From the NCBI GenBank assembly GCA_000697665.1, contig KL197724.1, positions 187,991 through 251,990 of the forward strand: 64,000 nucleotides of DNA, in the 5' to 3' direction. The DNA comes from Jaapia argillacea MUCL 33604 (taxonomy: Eukaryota; Basidiomycota; Agaricomycetes; Jaapiales; Jaapiaceae). Shown here piece by piece: positions 13,558 to 25,604 of this stretch; the first letter of the stretch is position 1, and each line of letters opens with the position of its first letter. The notes beneath the pieces are model-generated. The model worked only from the letters and a program-made list of their open reading frames with translations, ran no database searches and was not told the DNA's origin. A program made the position numbers and the translations under genes.

Positions 13558-16125
13558 ATGTCCGTCGTCGGCGTTGATTTTGGTTCGCTGCATAGCAAGG
13601 TTCGTTTCTGGCTTGTTTTCGATACATCGTCCTTCTGATCTCAAATTGGGATTTTAGATTGGTGTGGCGAGAAATCGTGGTATCGATATCATTGTGAATG
13701 AGGTGTCAAATCGTGCTACACCGTACGTCCTCACCCTCATACATCTGTGTACAGAGCATTGATTGATTGATGGGATGCACTCGTTAGATCTCTGGTTGGT
13801 TTCGGACCCAAGTTGCGTTCGATCGGAGAGTCTGCAAAGACTCAGGAAGTCTCCAACTTCAAGAACACCGTCGGATCGTTGAAACGATTAATCGGAAGGA
13901 CGTTGCAGGATCCCGAGATTGAACAAGTCGAGAAGAAGTTTTTGAATAACAAACTCCTCGATGTTGGTGGTTCAGTCGGTGTTCAGGTATTTCCTCTCCC
14001 TTCCCTTCGTCACCCTCCGCGATCCTAACAAAAGACGTGCGTTAGGTGAACTACCAAGGCGAACAACGCGAATTCTCAGCCACCCAACTCGTCGGCATGT
14101 ACTTTGGCAAGCTCCGCGATATCGCATCCGCAGAGCTCAAAGTCCCCGTATCCGACATCGTCATCGCCGTTCCAGGTTGGTACACCGAGATCCAACGACG
14201 AGCCATCCTCGACGCCGCCTCCATCGCCAACCTCAACTGTTTACGTGTAATCAACGACTCCACGGCCGTCGCTCTCGGTTACGGTATCACCAAATCCGAT
14301 TTACCAGAAGCCGAAAACCCACGTCACGTCGTTTTCGTCGATGTCGGTCATTCGGGTATGACAGTCACCGTCGTCGCCTTTTCAAAAGGTCAACTTCACG
14401 TCAAGGCTTCAGCGTATGAGAGGCACCTCGGTGGACGCGATATCGATTATGCGTTGGTTCAATACTTTGCGGAAGAGTTTAAATCAAAATACAAGATCGA
14501 TGTCATGTCGAGTCCTAAAGCCAAATTCCGTCTGGCGGCGAGTTGTGAACGACTCAAAAAAGTCCTTTCAGCTAATCCCGAATCACCATTATCGGTCGAA
14601 TCTATCATGAACGACGTTGACGCTTCTTCGAAACTCACTCGCGAAACATACGAACAACTCATCTCGCACGTTATCGATCGAGTCGAGGCACCCATCCATC
14701 AAGCACTCGCGGAATCGGGTGTGACGCTTGAACAAATCGACGCGGTGGAGTTGGTTGGAGGGTCTACTCGTATCCCAGCTGTACGAGCCAAGATCCAAGC
14801 TGCCTTCCCCGGCAAGGTGTTATCTACAACTCTTAACCAGGAAGAAGCTTGTGCGAGGGGAGCCACGTTCGCTTGTGCCATGCTCTCACCCATTTTCAGG
14901 GTTAGGGATTTCGCGATGCAGGATATCGCTCCTTATTCCGTCAAGGTTCAATGGGAGAAAGCTACCGAGGATCCGGACGATGATACCGAACTTGTCGTTT
15001 TCCCGAAAGGCAACGTCATACCTTCCACCAAGATTTTGACGTATTATCGGAAAGACGCTTTTGAGCTCGAGACGGTTTATGCTGAACCGGGGGTTTTACC
15101 TGGTGGTATCAACCCTTGGATCTCACACTTTACGGCTAAAGGTGTTACGGCTGATGCCAAGGGGGATTTATCGGTTGTGAAGTTGAAGGTTAGGTTGAAT
15201 CAGCATGGGATCGTTAACGTTGAGCAGGTTTATGTGGAGGAGATTGAGGAGAGGGAGGAGCAGCCTATGGAGGTTGATGGGGAGCCGTCGAAGGATGCCC
15301 AGCCGAAGAAGAAGAGAGTGGTGAAGAAGAAGGATGTTAGTTTTGTGTTGCAGACGACGAGTTTGGACTCGAGTGTGTTGGAGAAGTATAAGGAGATCGA
15401 GGCGCAGATGCATGCTGCTGATAAGCTTGTCATGGATACCGAGGTGAGTTGTTCACTCTTTGGAGTTCTCCGTTCGATATTGATCTCCTTTGTTTGTTTA
15501 GGATGCGAAAAACGCTCTTGAGGAGTATGTTTATGACATGCGAAGCAAGCTCGATGGGCGTTACGCTCCTTACGTTCAACCAGCCGAGAAAGAGGCTCTC
15601 CTCGCTGAACTCTCAAAGTCCGAGGATTGGTTGTACTCTGACGAGGGCGAAGACGCTACCAAATCAGCATACATTTCCCGTCTCGAATCAGCCAAGAAAC
15701 TCGGTGACCCCGTCGTCGCTCGTTGGCGCGAAACCGAAGAACGTGGACGAGTCATCAGTCAACTCCGCGAGACGATCAACACCTACATGAACCACGCCAC
15801 CTCTTCCGATGAAAAATGGTCTCATATCGACGAAAAGGATAAACAATCCATCGTTGAAAAGTGCGCCAATATTCAGAAGTGGTTGGAGGATCAGATTGCT
15901 AGGCAGGCGGAGAAGCCGAAGAATGTTGATCCTGTTTTGAGAGGGGAGGAGGTGTTGAAGAAGAAGGATGAGATCGTTTATTTCGCTACTCCTATTCTGA
16001 CTAGGCCGAAGCCCAAGCCGCCTGTCGTACCCTCTGGGACAGACACTCCGAAGAGTGGAACGCAGACTCCTGATCCTTCGGCGAAGAAGGAGGATAAGGG
16101 TCCTTCGGAGATGGATGTTGATTAG
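13558..16125 (+). CDS. SSE1: Hsp110-family chaperone / Hsp70 nucleotide-exchange factor
   Basis: Cytosolic Hsp110, which exchanges nucleotide on Hsp70 and holds unfolded proteins. Exons 13558-13599, 13658-13722, 13788-13986, 14046-15443, 15502-16125 encode 775 residues, somewhat longer than yeast Sse1. The ATPase domain starts MSVVGVDFGSLHSK, with VVFVDVGHSGMTVTVVAFSK at the phosphate-binding lobe and VELVGGSTRIPAVR near residue 340. A charged insert of the Hsp110 type (residues ~500-525, EPMEVDGE-like acidic then KKKRVVKKK) sits inside the substrate-binding region, followed by the helical lid. The C-terminus ends in an acidic tail (KKEDKGPSEMDVD). Three short 5' exons are typical of highly expressed basidiomycete genes. 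No truncation or frame break seen. Confidence 0.95.
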
Positions 16126-16615
16126 ATGGGTCACTCTTCATTCGTTTGTAGGCTTAGGATAGAAGAAGTAGAAGTCAAAGTACAAGTACCTTGTAGTCAT
16201 TTTCCTGATGATTTTCTAACGATTTTTGACGTCGTTCAGCTTGGTGTCCGAGCAATGAATGTTCGAATCGGGCAGTTTGACCCCTAAATATCGAACAATT
16301 TTCGGGTTGTTGTGGGTGGGAGCCGATGACATGTGTTGTTTGTAAACTTTGGCCTCTGAGCCTCAAGGACCAACACGTTTCCATCTTGCACATCACTATC
16401 ATATATTCGCTTTCCCTTTGAAGTTCACTCTTCCCTGTGGACTTTGTGTCTGCCTTTTTTGAGTGTGCTAGAACCCTTTCGCAGCCGTTCATCTGGTGGG
16501 TTGATCGATTTGTGCGACCCTGTTCATTATTTATTGAACAATCGATTTCGAATCGCGATCGCTTAGTAGCCTCGGGGGACACACATAAAGCGAGTCACAG
16601 CTTTTTTGCAGCCTC
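16126..16615. other. Intergenic spacer
   Basis: 490 bases between two plus-strand genes, presumably carrying the SSE1 3' end and the promoter of the next gene. No coding or repeat signal seen. Confidence 0.4.
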
Positions 16616-19600
16616 ATGTCGACACGACCGAATAAAAAACGCAAGGGTCGCAACAACGTCAATCGCGAGCGAACGGTTACCACTCTCGCAGAGGATCCAA
16701 CCACAGCTTTTCTAGTTCCGACTCCAACTGAAGATCCTCCAAAGTCTGCCATCAGTAATTCCATGTCGTCTCCTTTTTCTGTCACGTCTTCGACCGGTGG
16801 TGGTGGAAATGGTCCCGGCGCTGGGATGAACTCCTCATCAGCTTACCAGGCTTCTTCTCCCAAATTTTCTGGTTATAACAGCTACAACAATTACGGGGGT
16901 TCCGCCCATCCTTCGAATGCGCAGCAGCAGCACAATCAACACCAACAACCTCAGTCTCATTCCCAATTCTTCTCATCGCCGCAGCAACCCATACTTCCAC
17001 CTGGTGCCAATGATCTCGAGGTGCTTGAAAAGCTCAAGGCGATGATCAAGAGTGGTCAACACGAAATGTTCAAGCCCATTCCCAATCCCGTCGCGTTGGC
17101 CAGTGTTTACTTGGGCGTCTCGGCTAGCGGACAATCTCAAGTTCCTCCTCATCCCGAGCAGATGCCCGAGGATCAGGCCAAGCGATACTCGCAAGTTTCT
17201 GGACCAGAAGGATCGACTAGCCAGGCCAGGGGTGGACCTGATATCAACTCTGGCGGAGGCGCGCAGTCTCGGAACCGCCTTCAAGGGAAAGACTCCTGGG
17301 ACGCATCTGGGTCTAGGAAAGCAGTACCTCAGCCTTCAGTGAGCGGCTCGCAGTCTACGAACAATGTGCTACTTGCTTTCGATCCATAACCTGGCCTGGT
17401 GCTAATCCTCTTCGTTCTTGTGCAGAACTTGCAACAGCCCTCCGTTCTTTCCGCAAAGGATAGTCTAGGAAGCATTGGCAGCAATAATGGCGATCATCGA
17501 TCTCATGGGGATCCGCGCTCTCATGAAATGAAACATTCTCCGACCAGCGCCCATCCTCCTGACAATGATCCTTGGGGCCCAAGGTATGATAGCGCCAACT
17601 CGGATTCTCGGGATCAAGCGTCTGCCAGGCCAGGCTCCGATAAGTCCTTGACTCGCGAAGGCAGCTTCGCTTCAAGACCCCCGCCTGATATGTCGCCCGC
17701 TAAACCTGCGCCATACAATGGTAAGGAAGACCCCCGACTTGCTTCCGATCAAGGCTGGGCTCGTAAGGAAAGCCAGGATGACAGACGTATTGGAGGGCGG
17801 AATGAGCCGCAAGACCGGGCTCCTCTTCCTGCCCCTCCAAACAGCCGGCCGGCAGCTGCTGCTGATGTGCGCCCGAATGGTAATGATCCCCGAGGTGGTC
17901 CCGGTTCGAGGGACCAGAGGTTTAACGATCGTGAACGAGAGAGGGACAGGGACAGGGAGAGAGAACGTGAAAGGGACCAACGCGATTACGATCGCGACAG
18001 GCGTATCGACTATCGTGGTTTCCGTGATGACAGACGATTTGATGATCGTGCTCGAAGACCACCTCCCGATCAGCGACACTACGAACCTCGTTACCCAGAG
18101 CCTCCCCGTCGGTACGAAGCAAAACCTGGCGACGAATCCATGGCCGTGGACAGGCGCCCTGATACGGCTTCCAGCTCAGGCCGTCCTGCACCTGTTGATG
18201 ACCGTGATGCTCGACCTTCTTCTGGTCCTGAAGATAGACAAGCTCGTCCCCCGCCTCCAGATGAGCGATCTGGTGGTGTTCTTCCTACTCGATCTCCTCC
18301 TGATGCTCGTTCCGATCGACTTACTGCTGTTGAGGAACGTAGTGGGAAGCCTCCTCTTGATGATCGTCGTCCAGCAGCACCACCCCTTGCTGAGGAGCGC
18401 TCCATCCGACCATCAGCGGTTCCTCCTTCTCCTGATGGACCACCACGTCCACCTATATCTGATGATCGGGCTACTCGTGCGCCACCGCCATTGTCGGTTG
18501 ACGACCGTGGTGGACCGCCTCGTCCTTCAGCTACCCTTGATGAAAGACCTCGCCCACCACCGCCTTCTTTACAGGAGAGAATCAGCAACCATTCTAGTCC
18601 TGTCAGTAGATCTGCTGATGACCGTCTGGCTCGCCCAGCACCACCTCTTGACAAACGCCCTCCTCCTGGAACCCCAGATGATCGAATCGGCAATGCTCGC
18701 CCACCACTCCCTCCAGATGACCGTATGAGTCGTGGTCCTCCTCCCTCTGATCGCGATCGCGATCGTTCTGCCCGCCCTGGGCCTAGGGGAGCTGATGAGC
18801 CTATTCGACCGGTTCTTGATAACGACCGGCCACCTCTCGATGATCGTCGAGGACGCCCTCCACCCGGAGGGGATAGGTACCGCCCTGCAGATCTACCAGT
18901 AGGGGATCGAATGCCACCGCCACCGCCTCCCCGTGCTCCTCCTTATTCATCTGCCCCTCCTCCTCGATCTGCTTCGGCTGTTCGTGGTGACGATCTTCGT
19001 GTTCCAAAGCAAGAGCCCAGTTCACCACCTCTCCGACGTCCTGAGCAACGTGATTACCGACCCCCTCGTGACATGTCTCGTGAGAGGGTAGATTTGAGGG
19101 CGACTCGAGCTGATCCTGATCGAAGTTTCGGTGAACGGCGTCCGGATGTTATGGATGTTGATGCACCTCCCCCTCGATTGAGTGACAGGCCATCTGGATA
19201 TCGTCGCTCGCCACCTCCTCCTGTTGTTGACCGTGCTGCTCCTGGTGAGCGTGCACACTGGGTCAGAGAGCCTGCTACCTATCCACCTCCACCTGCTGAC
19301 GATGTAGACCGGCGCTACCCTGCAGACTCTCGGCGTGATTGGTACGAAGAACGGGATTCTAGGTACGACGAGAGAGGTTTCAGAGACCCTGCATGGGACT
19401 CGAAACCTCGAACTTGGGATAGAGACCAGCGTGGCGCTCCACCACCTGCTCGAGAGTTTGAACGTGAGCGCGGAGTTTATGAACGAGAACCGACAAGGCC
19501 ACCTACTTGGGAGACGCGTGAAGAGCGCGAACGACGAGGAGAATATCCTGTGCCTGCACCACCTCGTGCTGCTTACGAGGCTCCGCCGAAACGCGACTTG

Positions 19601-20152
19601 GGTTCTAGGATCACGGATGCATACCCCGCGGAAGAGCGTGCCGTCTACCCACTACCACCGACAAGGGACTTTGAACGTGGACGGTATCCTCCTGCTGACG
19701 TGAGTGAGCCGTTGCCATCTTCTCGGGTTAGACCTCGAAGTCCTAGCCCGATGAGGCGAGCTGGCCCGGTTGATGATTTGCGTCCTCCGATGAAGAGAGC
19801 TCGAGAAGATCCACCTTACAGCGGTGGCGGCGGTTACTATTCGCAAGACCCTCCTCCTCGACGGGACCCTTTGCCAGCGCCGGACTATCCGTCGCGTCTG
19901 CCTTCTCCCCCAGTCGCTTCTGGAAGCGCGGGATACTATGAACGCAGTGGTGCGCCTTATGCTGGTGGACCTGTTGTGCGTGATCGAGATTTTGGTGGTG
20001 CGAGGGATAGACCTTCTGATGTTGCTGGGTATGGATCTTATGATCGACGAGCACCTGTTCCGCCTTCGAGATCGCCACCTCCTTACAATCGAGGGACGTA
20101 CAATCGTGGTGAACCTGATAGGCGATATAGTTTGCCTCCCAGGAACCCTTGA
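16616..20152 (+). CDS. Large disordered protein with D-D/E-R and polyproline repeats
   Basis: Two exons, 16616-17338 and 17426-20152, join in phase 0 across an 87-nt GTGAGC...CAG intron and encode 1149 residues. The N-terminus has a basic patch (NKKRKGR), then Ser/Gly/Asn/Gln-rich sequence. The one segment that looks folded is a helix around residues 125-150 (DLEVLEKLKAMIKSGQHEMF). From about residue 330 there is a run of RD/RE dipeptides (DRERERDRDRERERERD), followed by ~35 D-D-R/D-E-R units separated by Pro-rich spacers, and more RD/RY sequence to the end (RRYSLPPRNP). Similar RD/RE and DDR tracts occur in nuclear RNA-processing proteins, so a nuclear RNA-associated role is possible, but no RRM, zinc finger or enzyme motif is visible. 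The long antisense open frames here are by-products of biased composition. Confidence 0.8.
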
Positions 20153-20546
20153 GTTTGGAACGTGAGTCATCGAATCGTTTCTTCATGCTTCCATCTAATT
20201 CATGTGCCGACATGGCGTTTGCGTATGGCAGTCACTCCCTTGGATACTCTGGCCTTGTTGATGAGGAACATGTATGAAGGATATATAAAATTTTGTTTGT
20301 TTCAAAGAGTTGTGTATATAATTATCCTCGTGCTCAAATATGGAAGCATGGTTAGCACAATCTCCAGTGCCTTGATGTCGAATCCGCTTCTTGTCCCCCC
20401 ATGCATTGAACGGAACGTGTTTTCCATTTCGGCCTCCGTTGTGCAATGCGCGTGTATGCGTCTAACCATCAATAAGGAAGGCAGGGCGATGCCAAGTTCG
20501 AGATGAATATCGTTTCTGATCTTGACCTCTTCCTTCCCTCTTCACG
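20153..20546. other. Intergenic spacer
   Basis: 394 bases holding the 3' flank of the DDR-repeat gene (TATATAAAATTTTG near 20280 may be part of its polyadenylation region) and the promoter of the first Cys-rich gene. No further feature seen. Confidence 0.4.
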
Positions 20547-21670
20547 ATGGTCAGCTTCTCCATTGTTGTACACGTATTTTCTGTGCTTTCTTTGTCCATT
20601 TTTTCGACGTCGGCGACTCTGCTGGCGAGCAATTTGGAGTTTGCTAACTTCATCCCGCATGTTGGACGACCAGTTGTCGATAATGGGGGTTCATTAAGCG
20701 GCCTTCTTGGTCCTTTGTTGTTCGGCCGACAATCATGCCAGGCGGGCTCCAGTCTATGCTCGAATGTAGCCGCACAATGTTGTCCGACAACGGCTACGTG
20801 TTGTAGTACAGGAGGTGGGTTGCCCTCAGTTTCAGCTTTTATCCAACGTCTGAAGACGTGCATACAGGGTGTTGCGCTAATGGAGACTTTTGCTATGGGA
20901 GCGGATGTTGTTCTAATGGTGAGGCGGGATGCCAAGAGAGGACGTGTTGCCCTGTGGGTAGTAGCTGTTGTAGCGGTACGTGAGCAGCCGTCCACTTGGG
21001 GCCGGTCTCAATTTTCCTCATGCACGGTCTTGAAGATGGCGGATGTTGTAGCTCGGGGTGAGTCAACCAGTCGTTGATCATTGAAACCTTGACTAACAAC
21101 ATCGCCTAGGTATTATTGCGCTGTCGTCAATGGCATTAGTGGGTGTTGTCAGAATGGGCAAACCTGTGATGGGACAAGTGCAAAGTGTAACGACCCCAGT
21201 TACTCTCCTTGTCCATCCAACAATTTTTGTTGTCGTAAGTTATCTCTGTATTTTACGATATACTGTTGATTTACCCCATCAATCTGTGATCGTTCGTAGC
21301 CGCGAATTATACTTGCTATCTTGACACCACCAATACTCCGCGTTGCAGCTCACCCGGAGGGAGCTCGAACGGAACGGCCTCTGCGACCCCAATTTCATCC
21401 AATTCCTTAAACTCCTCAACCCCCGCTGTCACCTTTGCATCCACTTCCGGAAACGCCTCTGCCACTCTCCCCACACGGAGTGGCACACCTTCGACCTTGA
21501 CGATTGCGTCGACTTCACAGTCCTCCAGTTCAAACACCAGTGTGCGTGTCACGTTCTCACCGACACCTCCCACCTCTTCTTTCAGTGGGTCTGGAAGAAG
21601 GATGGGATCCAGTAGAAACTGCATCGTTAGGGCTGCTACGATCTTGTTGGCTGGCATGTTGACTTGGTAA
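20547..21670 (+). CDS. Cys-pair-rich secreted GPI-type protein, array copy 1 (most divergent)
   Basis: Exons 20547-20814, 20868-20975, 21036-21057 (22 nt), 21110-21234, 21300-21670 encode 297 residues. A signal peptide (MVSFSIVVHVFSVLSLSIFS) leads to a spacer and the family motif GRQSC. Then follows a chain of Cys pairs: AQCCPTTATCC, GCCANGDFCYGSGCC, TCCPVGSSCC, GGCCSSGYYC, GCCQNGQTC, NNFCC. A Ser/Thr-rich stalk and a hydrophobic tail (AATILLAGMLTW) fit a GPI signal. Compared with copies 2-5 it has one more intron and an extra Cys-rich block (ISGCCQNGQTCDG to NNFCC). The spacing of Cys pairs resembles granulin-like modules, but the family is not one I can name. Probable location: cell wall or plasma membrane exterior. 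Confidence 0.85.
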
Positions 21671-22320
21671 TCACGACTTTCCCGGTGCCTTCGTGCTCTT
21701 CACATCACGGTCTTTGGTAGCTAGGCAGGACTTATTGCTTTATGTACTCGCTGATGTTGTACCTATAGAAATGGCCTCTAATGACATCGCGCGAAAACCG
21801 CGCTTCCTCCAAGACCACTTACCGTTCTCCGTTCCAATTACCGGGCGCCTGGCCTTATCGCGTTTACCTCGGTGCCGAACTTCTTGAGCGCCAAGCAGAA
21901 ACGAGGGTGCATGCCCTTGATGGAATGAATAAACTGTTAGGGTGAGGCGTTGTTCCAAGTATATTTAGCGTGATCAGGTGTGTATTGGTAGTTGATTCCA
22001 CCCATACCATGATTGAAGGACTGGCGTACTTCCAGGACGCTTCAGTCCCCAAAATTCTGGTCATGGGGAAATTCAAGGATCGACGTTTCTTTCTTCTCGA
22101 GACTTGGTTCTATCCCCAGGCTTACGTCTCATTACCGTCAGCAGACCTTTTTCGCGTTCACAGAATCATCGCCTCCTTGGCGGCGTCATGTCCGAACTTC
22201 AAAAGTCTAGTCGCTTTCAGACTCGAGGCTGTGCCGTTCCTGAATCTTGATCGATCAATTGACCACCGACGTTCTCCTTGTCCCCATACTACCTCATACT
22301 ACCCTCATCATCAACGTAGA
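21671..22320. promoter_or_regulatory. Intergenic region with upstream region of array copy 2
   Basis: 650 bases between copies 1 and 2. A TATA-like GTATATTTAG lies at 21959-21968, ~355 bases before the copy-2 ATG; a closely similar GTATATTTAA occurs near 25843, after the array remnant. The open frame 21970-22587 simply runs into copy 2 and its upstream part shows no features. Confidence 0.35.
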
Positions 22321-23205
22321 ATGCGTCGCTGGGTGCTCGTTCTATGCCTTTTCGCGACTCTATGCTCCTTCACGCTCGCGACGCTGGTGGCGAGGTCTCC
22401 ATCCATCCCGCGAGCTTCGGTGCCACTGATCGAGAGAGTCGCAACAAATCCTTTACGAAGTCTCTTGATGCTTCGCCAATCGTGTCCTGCTGATTCTACA
22501 ACCTGCAACACGACTGCAGCACAGTGCTGCCCCACGGGTGATGACTGCTGTCAAGCCGGTGGTGCGTTTATCTTGCTCACTGGCTAGAAGATACTGGAAC
22601 TTCGGTATTCCAGGATGTTGTAGTGCCGGGACGACTTGCTACGGTCCCGCTTGCTGTCCAGTTGGCACTACTGGTTGTCAGTTGAAATCTTGTTGCATAG
22701 CGTCCAGTACTTGCTGCAGTGGTGCGTTGAACGTTCGTTTCTCTTTCGACCCTCACTCAGTTATGTGTTTCAAGATGGAGAATGCTGTCCTTTCGGGTGA
22801 GCAATCCCGATACTAGACAAAATCGAGCTAACATATGTCCCTAGGTCGACTTGTGGTGTCGACTCGGGAAAAACTGGCTGTTGTGATGTAAATGGTGTTT
22901 GTCGGGTCCCAGCGTCTGCAGCTCCGTCTGGGACTGCGTCTGATGTTGGGACTGCTGCTGGGACTGCCACTGGAAGTGCTCCGGTCGTCACCTCAGCGAA
23001 TAGTCAATCCACTATCGCTCCCACAACTCCTGGTAGCCAACCTTCGTCATCTACGACCACGCCCACGACCAGTAGTTTCATTTTCTCCACCATTTCCACC
23101 CCAAACCCTACCCCGACCACCTCTCGTTCTGGTGGTATCAGAAATACGGAGGGGAGCTTTATCCTTGGTGTGGCGATGCTCTTCGTCGGTGTATTTGCCT
23201 TGTAG
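22321..23205 (+). CDS. Cys-pair-rich secreted GPI-type protein, array copy 2
   Basis: Exons 22321-22561, 22614-22721, 22775-22796 (22 nt), 22845-23205 encode 243 residues. Signal peptide MRRWVLVLCLFATLCSFTLA, then LRQSCPADSTTCNTTAAQCC, CCPTGDDCC, GCCSAGTTCYGPACC, SCCIASSTCC, and after the microexon CCPFGSTCGVDSGKTGCCD. A Ser/Thr/Pro stalk ends in a hydrophobic tail (FILGVAMLFVGVFAL), as expected for GPI attachment. Exon 2 is 108 nt in copies 1, 2, 3 and 5, and the microexon is 22 nt in each. The 3' half is the closest relative of the remnant at 25374-25604. Function unknown; extracellular surface location inferred from the signals. Confidence 0.88.
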
Positions 23206-23559
23206 GCGAGGTGTCGGCGGGTTGCGGACTTTGGAGATGCTCAATAGGACATTTTATGTGTCGTTTGTTCATTTAAGCCATGGCTGTATCGAAATTTCGA
23301 ACTTCTTTCTGCGAGTTGTACGTAATATCATCGGGACATTGCGGCAGTACTTATATCCTCACAACTGCTCTGGTGCGTTCAAAACTCCTCTGAGCCGCAG
23401 TGATCTACCCAACACATGCGCGTCCGCCTTATCACCCTCTCCGTCTTATCACCCTCTCCGTCGTGTCACTCTGTGGATTCTGGAACATCCTGAGAGCTAT
23501 CCAGGTCGACTTGCTCTTAGGCCGATGTCAGAATCCCTTGGTCCTTGCCTCTTTGGTGT

Positions 23560-23731
23560 CATCATGGCCCCCTTGACCGCATCGTCCACTTGCACTAGTC
23601 GCTTCATGGCCGCGCTGTTTCTGATTGACCTAATCATGCGTCCCTATGCTCGAGGTATAAGACGGTCGTATATTAGCCCTTACCACGAGACACACGTCAA
23701 TCTCCAGGCTTAGGTCTCATCGACGACTCAA
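23560..23731 (+). promoter_or_regulatory. Promoter of array copy 3, duplicated ahead of copy 5
   Basis: Contains CTCGAGGTATAAGACG at about 23650-23665 (TATA box ~75 bases before the ATG). The sequence from TGTCATCATGG to the start codon is clearly similar to 26147-26339 upstream of copy 5, including ATTGACCTAAT and the same TATA context, so promoter and gene were duplicated together. Confidence 0.6.
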
Positions 23732-24622
23732 ATGATTTCACGTATCCTCCTCCTCTATCTCTTCGCGACTTTATGCCCTTTGTTCACGTTTTCCACACTT
23801 CTGGAGAGGAGTCCTTCCATTGCCGCAGTCGGATGGCCTGTCATTGAGGGAGTTGCATCGAACCCCCTCCGCCGTCTTTTGGTGGCGCGTCAATCATGCC
23901 CCGCCAATTCCACGGCTTGTACTGCGTCACCAGCCGCGCAATGCTGTCCCACCGGAGACGATTGTTGCAATACTGGTGGTGAGTCCACTCATTCCATGGG
24001 TATCGAACCATCAATACGAAAACTTGAGTCGTCCAGGATGTTGCGGGGCCGGAACCTTTTGCTACAGCACCGGCTGCTGCCCAACTGGTACGAGCGGATG
24101 TCAGTCAGTATCTTGCTGTGCGGCCACGAGCACTTGCTGTGGCGGTATGTGGTATTCTTAGCCGTTGTTGACAAACGCCTGACTTTGGTTGTCAAGATGG
24201 AGTGTGCTGTGGTACAGGGTGAGTTATTTCGACACCAGAAATATGAGAGATCTCACCTTTTTTATTTTAGCTTCACTTGCGGTGCAGCCGTCGGCAAAAC
24301 GGGCTGTTGTGATAAAACCGGTGTTTGCACGACCACGAGCGTGGCTGGTAGCTCCACTATCAGGTCTGCTACTGGGACTAGCACAGGATGGGCCTCAGAT
24401 TCCGCCACTGTGGCTTCTTCGGCGTCGGTGACTGGTAGTAGTTCTGTATGGGTATGGAACCCCCCTTCCCCGACGACTCAGCCCCCAGGACCTACCGTTA
24501 CCGTTACCGCCTCCCCTCCTACTTCTCCTCACAGTAGTGGCGCCGGGAGCACAATGTGGACGAAGCCCAACTACGGGGGAAGTATCATTGGGATGCTAGT
24601 TGCTGGGATTTTAGTCTTGTAA
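23732..24622 (+). CDS. Cys-pair-rich secreted GPI-type protein, array copy 3
   Basis: Exons 23732-23978, 24037-24144, 24197-24218 (22 nt), 24271-24622 encode 242 residues. Signal peptide MISRILLLYLFATLCPLFTF, conserved pre-domain (ERSPSIAAVGWPVIEGVASN), then VARQSCPANSTACTASPAAQ, CCPTGDDCC, GCCGAGTFCYSTGCCPTG, SCCAATSTCC, GVCCGTGFTCG and TGCCDKTGVC. The Ser/Thr-rich stalk ends in GGSIIGMLVAGILVL, a GPI-type tail. Very similar to copy 5, with matching promoter and 3' flank, so these two are the most recent duplicates. Whether Arg before QSC is a processing site is speculation. Confidence 0.88.
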   Translation: MISRILLLYLFATLCPLFTFSTLLERSPSIAAVGWPVIEGVASNPLRRLLVARQSCPANSTACTASPAAQCCPTGDDCCNTGGESTHSMGIEPSIRKLESSRMLRGRNLLLQHRLLPNWYERMSVSILLCGHEHLLWRYVVFLAVVDKRLTLVVKMECAVVQGELFRHQKYERSHLFYFSFTCGAAVGKTGCCDKTGVCTTTSVAGSSTIRSATGTSTGWASDSATVASSASVTGSSSVWVWNPPSPTTQPPGPTVTVTASPPTSPHSSGAGSTMWTKPNYGGSIIGMLVAGILVL

Positions 24623-25373
24623 TTGTCAGTTGGAGAAATTTTTCTTGCTTGCTCGACACGGATTATGGGATTTCGGGTCATTTCATTTACATGAAGGACT
24701 ATGACTTTGGTGTACGCACTGCGCCTATGACTCTGACGGTATTCAACCTGGGAGTTTACTTGGGTAATTATACGAGAAATTCTCGTTACACAGGTGTTGG
24801 CGTTCAACGTTCGGCGGTGGTCTTCGTGGTTCGAGGGACGCCCTTTCTCCCAATCGGAAGCCGGGCAAAGGTACTTGTACAGGTTTTTTACTTCGCGACG
24901 ATACGTCGCGTGTTCCCTCCCTCCCCTTCAAATTCCGACGTATTCGACGCGGTTCCCATTCTAAACCGCAGTGCCGGTGTGTCATCCACTGTTGCTCCAC
25001 CGTCATCTATCCCTTTCTCCCAATTCGTCTTCATCAGCTGTTCCCCCCCGTTCTCTGCCCCATCCTCCTCCAGCCCCTCTCCAGCCTCTTCTCCAGTCTT
25101 AGCCACTGCCAATGCCGGATTCTCCCCCTGTGCTCTACAGTTCCAATGCGAGTTTTCGGGCACCTTCCCCTTCACGTTGCGTTTTCGGCGCCCAGCGCTA
25201 ACAGGGACGAATGCGGCCTGTGGAGATCCACGAGGAGAATCCTAATACGAGCAAATCCCCGAGGACTCCACGTCCCTCATTCAGCCCTTTTCGGTGCAGC
25301 GTGGAGGAATCTCCACTTACGGTCTCAAGGCTGCTCGCCATTTGGTGACATGGCTCCATCTGGGATGTTGAGA
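24623..25373. other. Downstream region of array copy 3
   Basis: The first ~180 bases resemble the 3' flank of copy 5 (27315-27490), with shared stretches around GGACTATGA and CTGCGCCTA. The remainder is pyrimidine-rich and carries an open frame with no Cys pattern; I call no gene. Confidence 0.4.
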
Positions 25374-25604
25374 CTACCACTGGAAGTGCCGCCGTGGGCA
25401 CCTCAACGAATAGCCCATCTACCACTGTTCTCACAACTCCTGGCAGCCAAACTTCGTCAGCTACGACCACACCCACGACCAGTAGTATCATTTTCTCCAC
25501 CATTTTTGCACCCCACCACCTCTCTTTCTGGTGCTATCAGAAACACGGAGGGGAGCTTTATCCTTGTTGTGGCGATCCTCCTAGCTGGTGTATTGGTGTT
25601 GTAG
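25374..25604 (+). pseudogene. Remnant of a Cys-rich array member (C-terminal tail only)
   Basis: Closely matches the last ~230 bases of copy 2: both read ACTGGAAGTGC, ACAACTCCTGGTAGCC-like, ACCACGCCCACGACCAGTAG-like, then a hydrophobic tail and stop. The match continues into the 3' flank (TGTAATATCATCGGGA near 25760, compare 23322). No signal peptide, Cys-pair exons or microexon precede it, so the 5' part of the gene is missing. It is a truncated duplicate of copy 2 located between copies 3 and 5. Confidence 0.7.

Noticed and set aside
18091-18693. 200-codon antisense open frame, and other long antisense frames across 17.7-20.2 kb
   Set aside because: They are produced by the Arg/Asp/Pro codon bias of the plus-strand DDR-repeat gene; Gly/Arg/Ser-rich with no domain.
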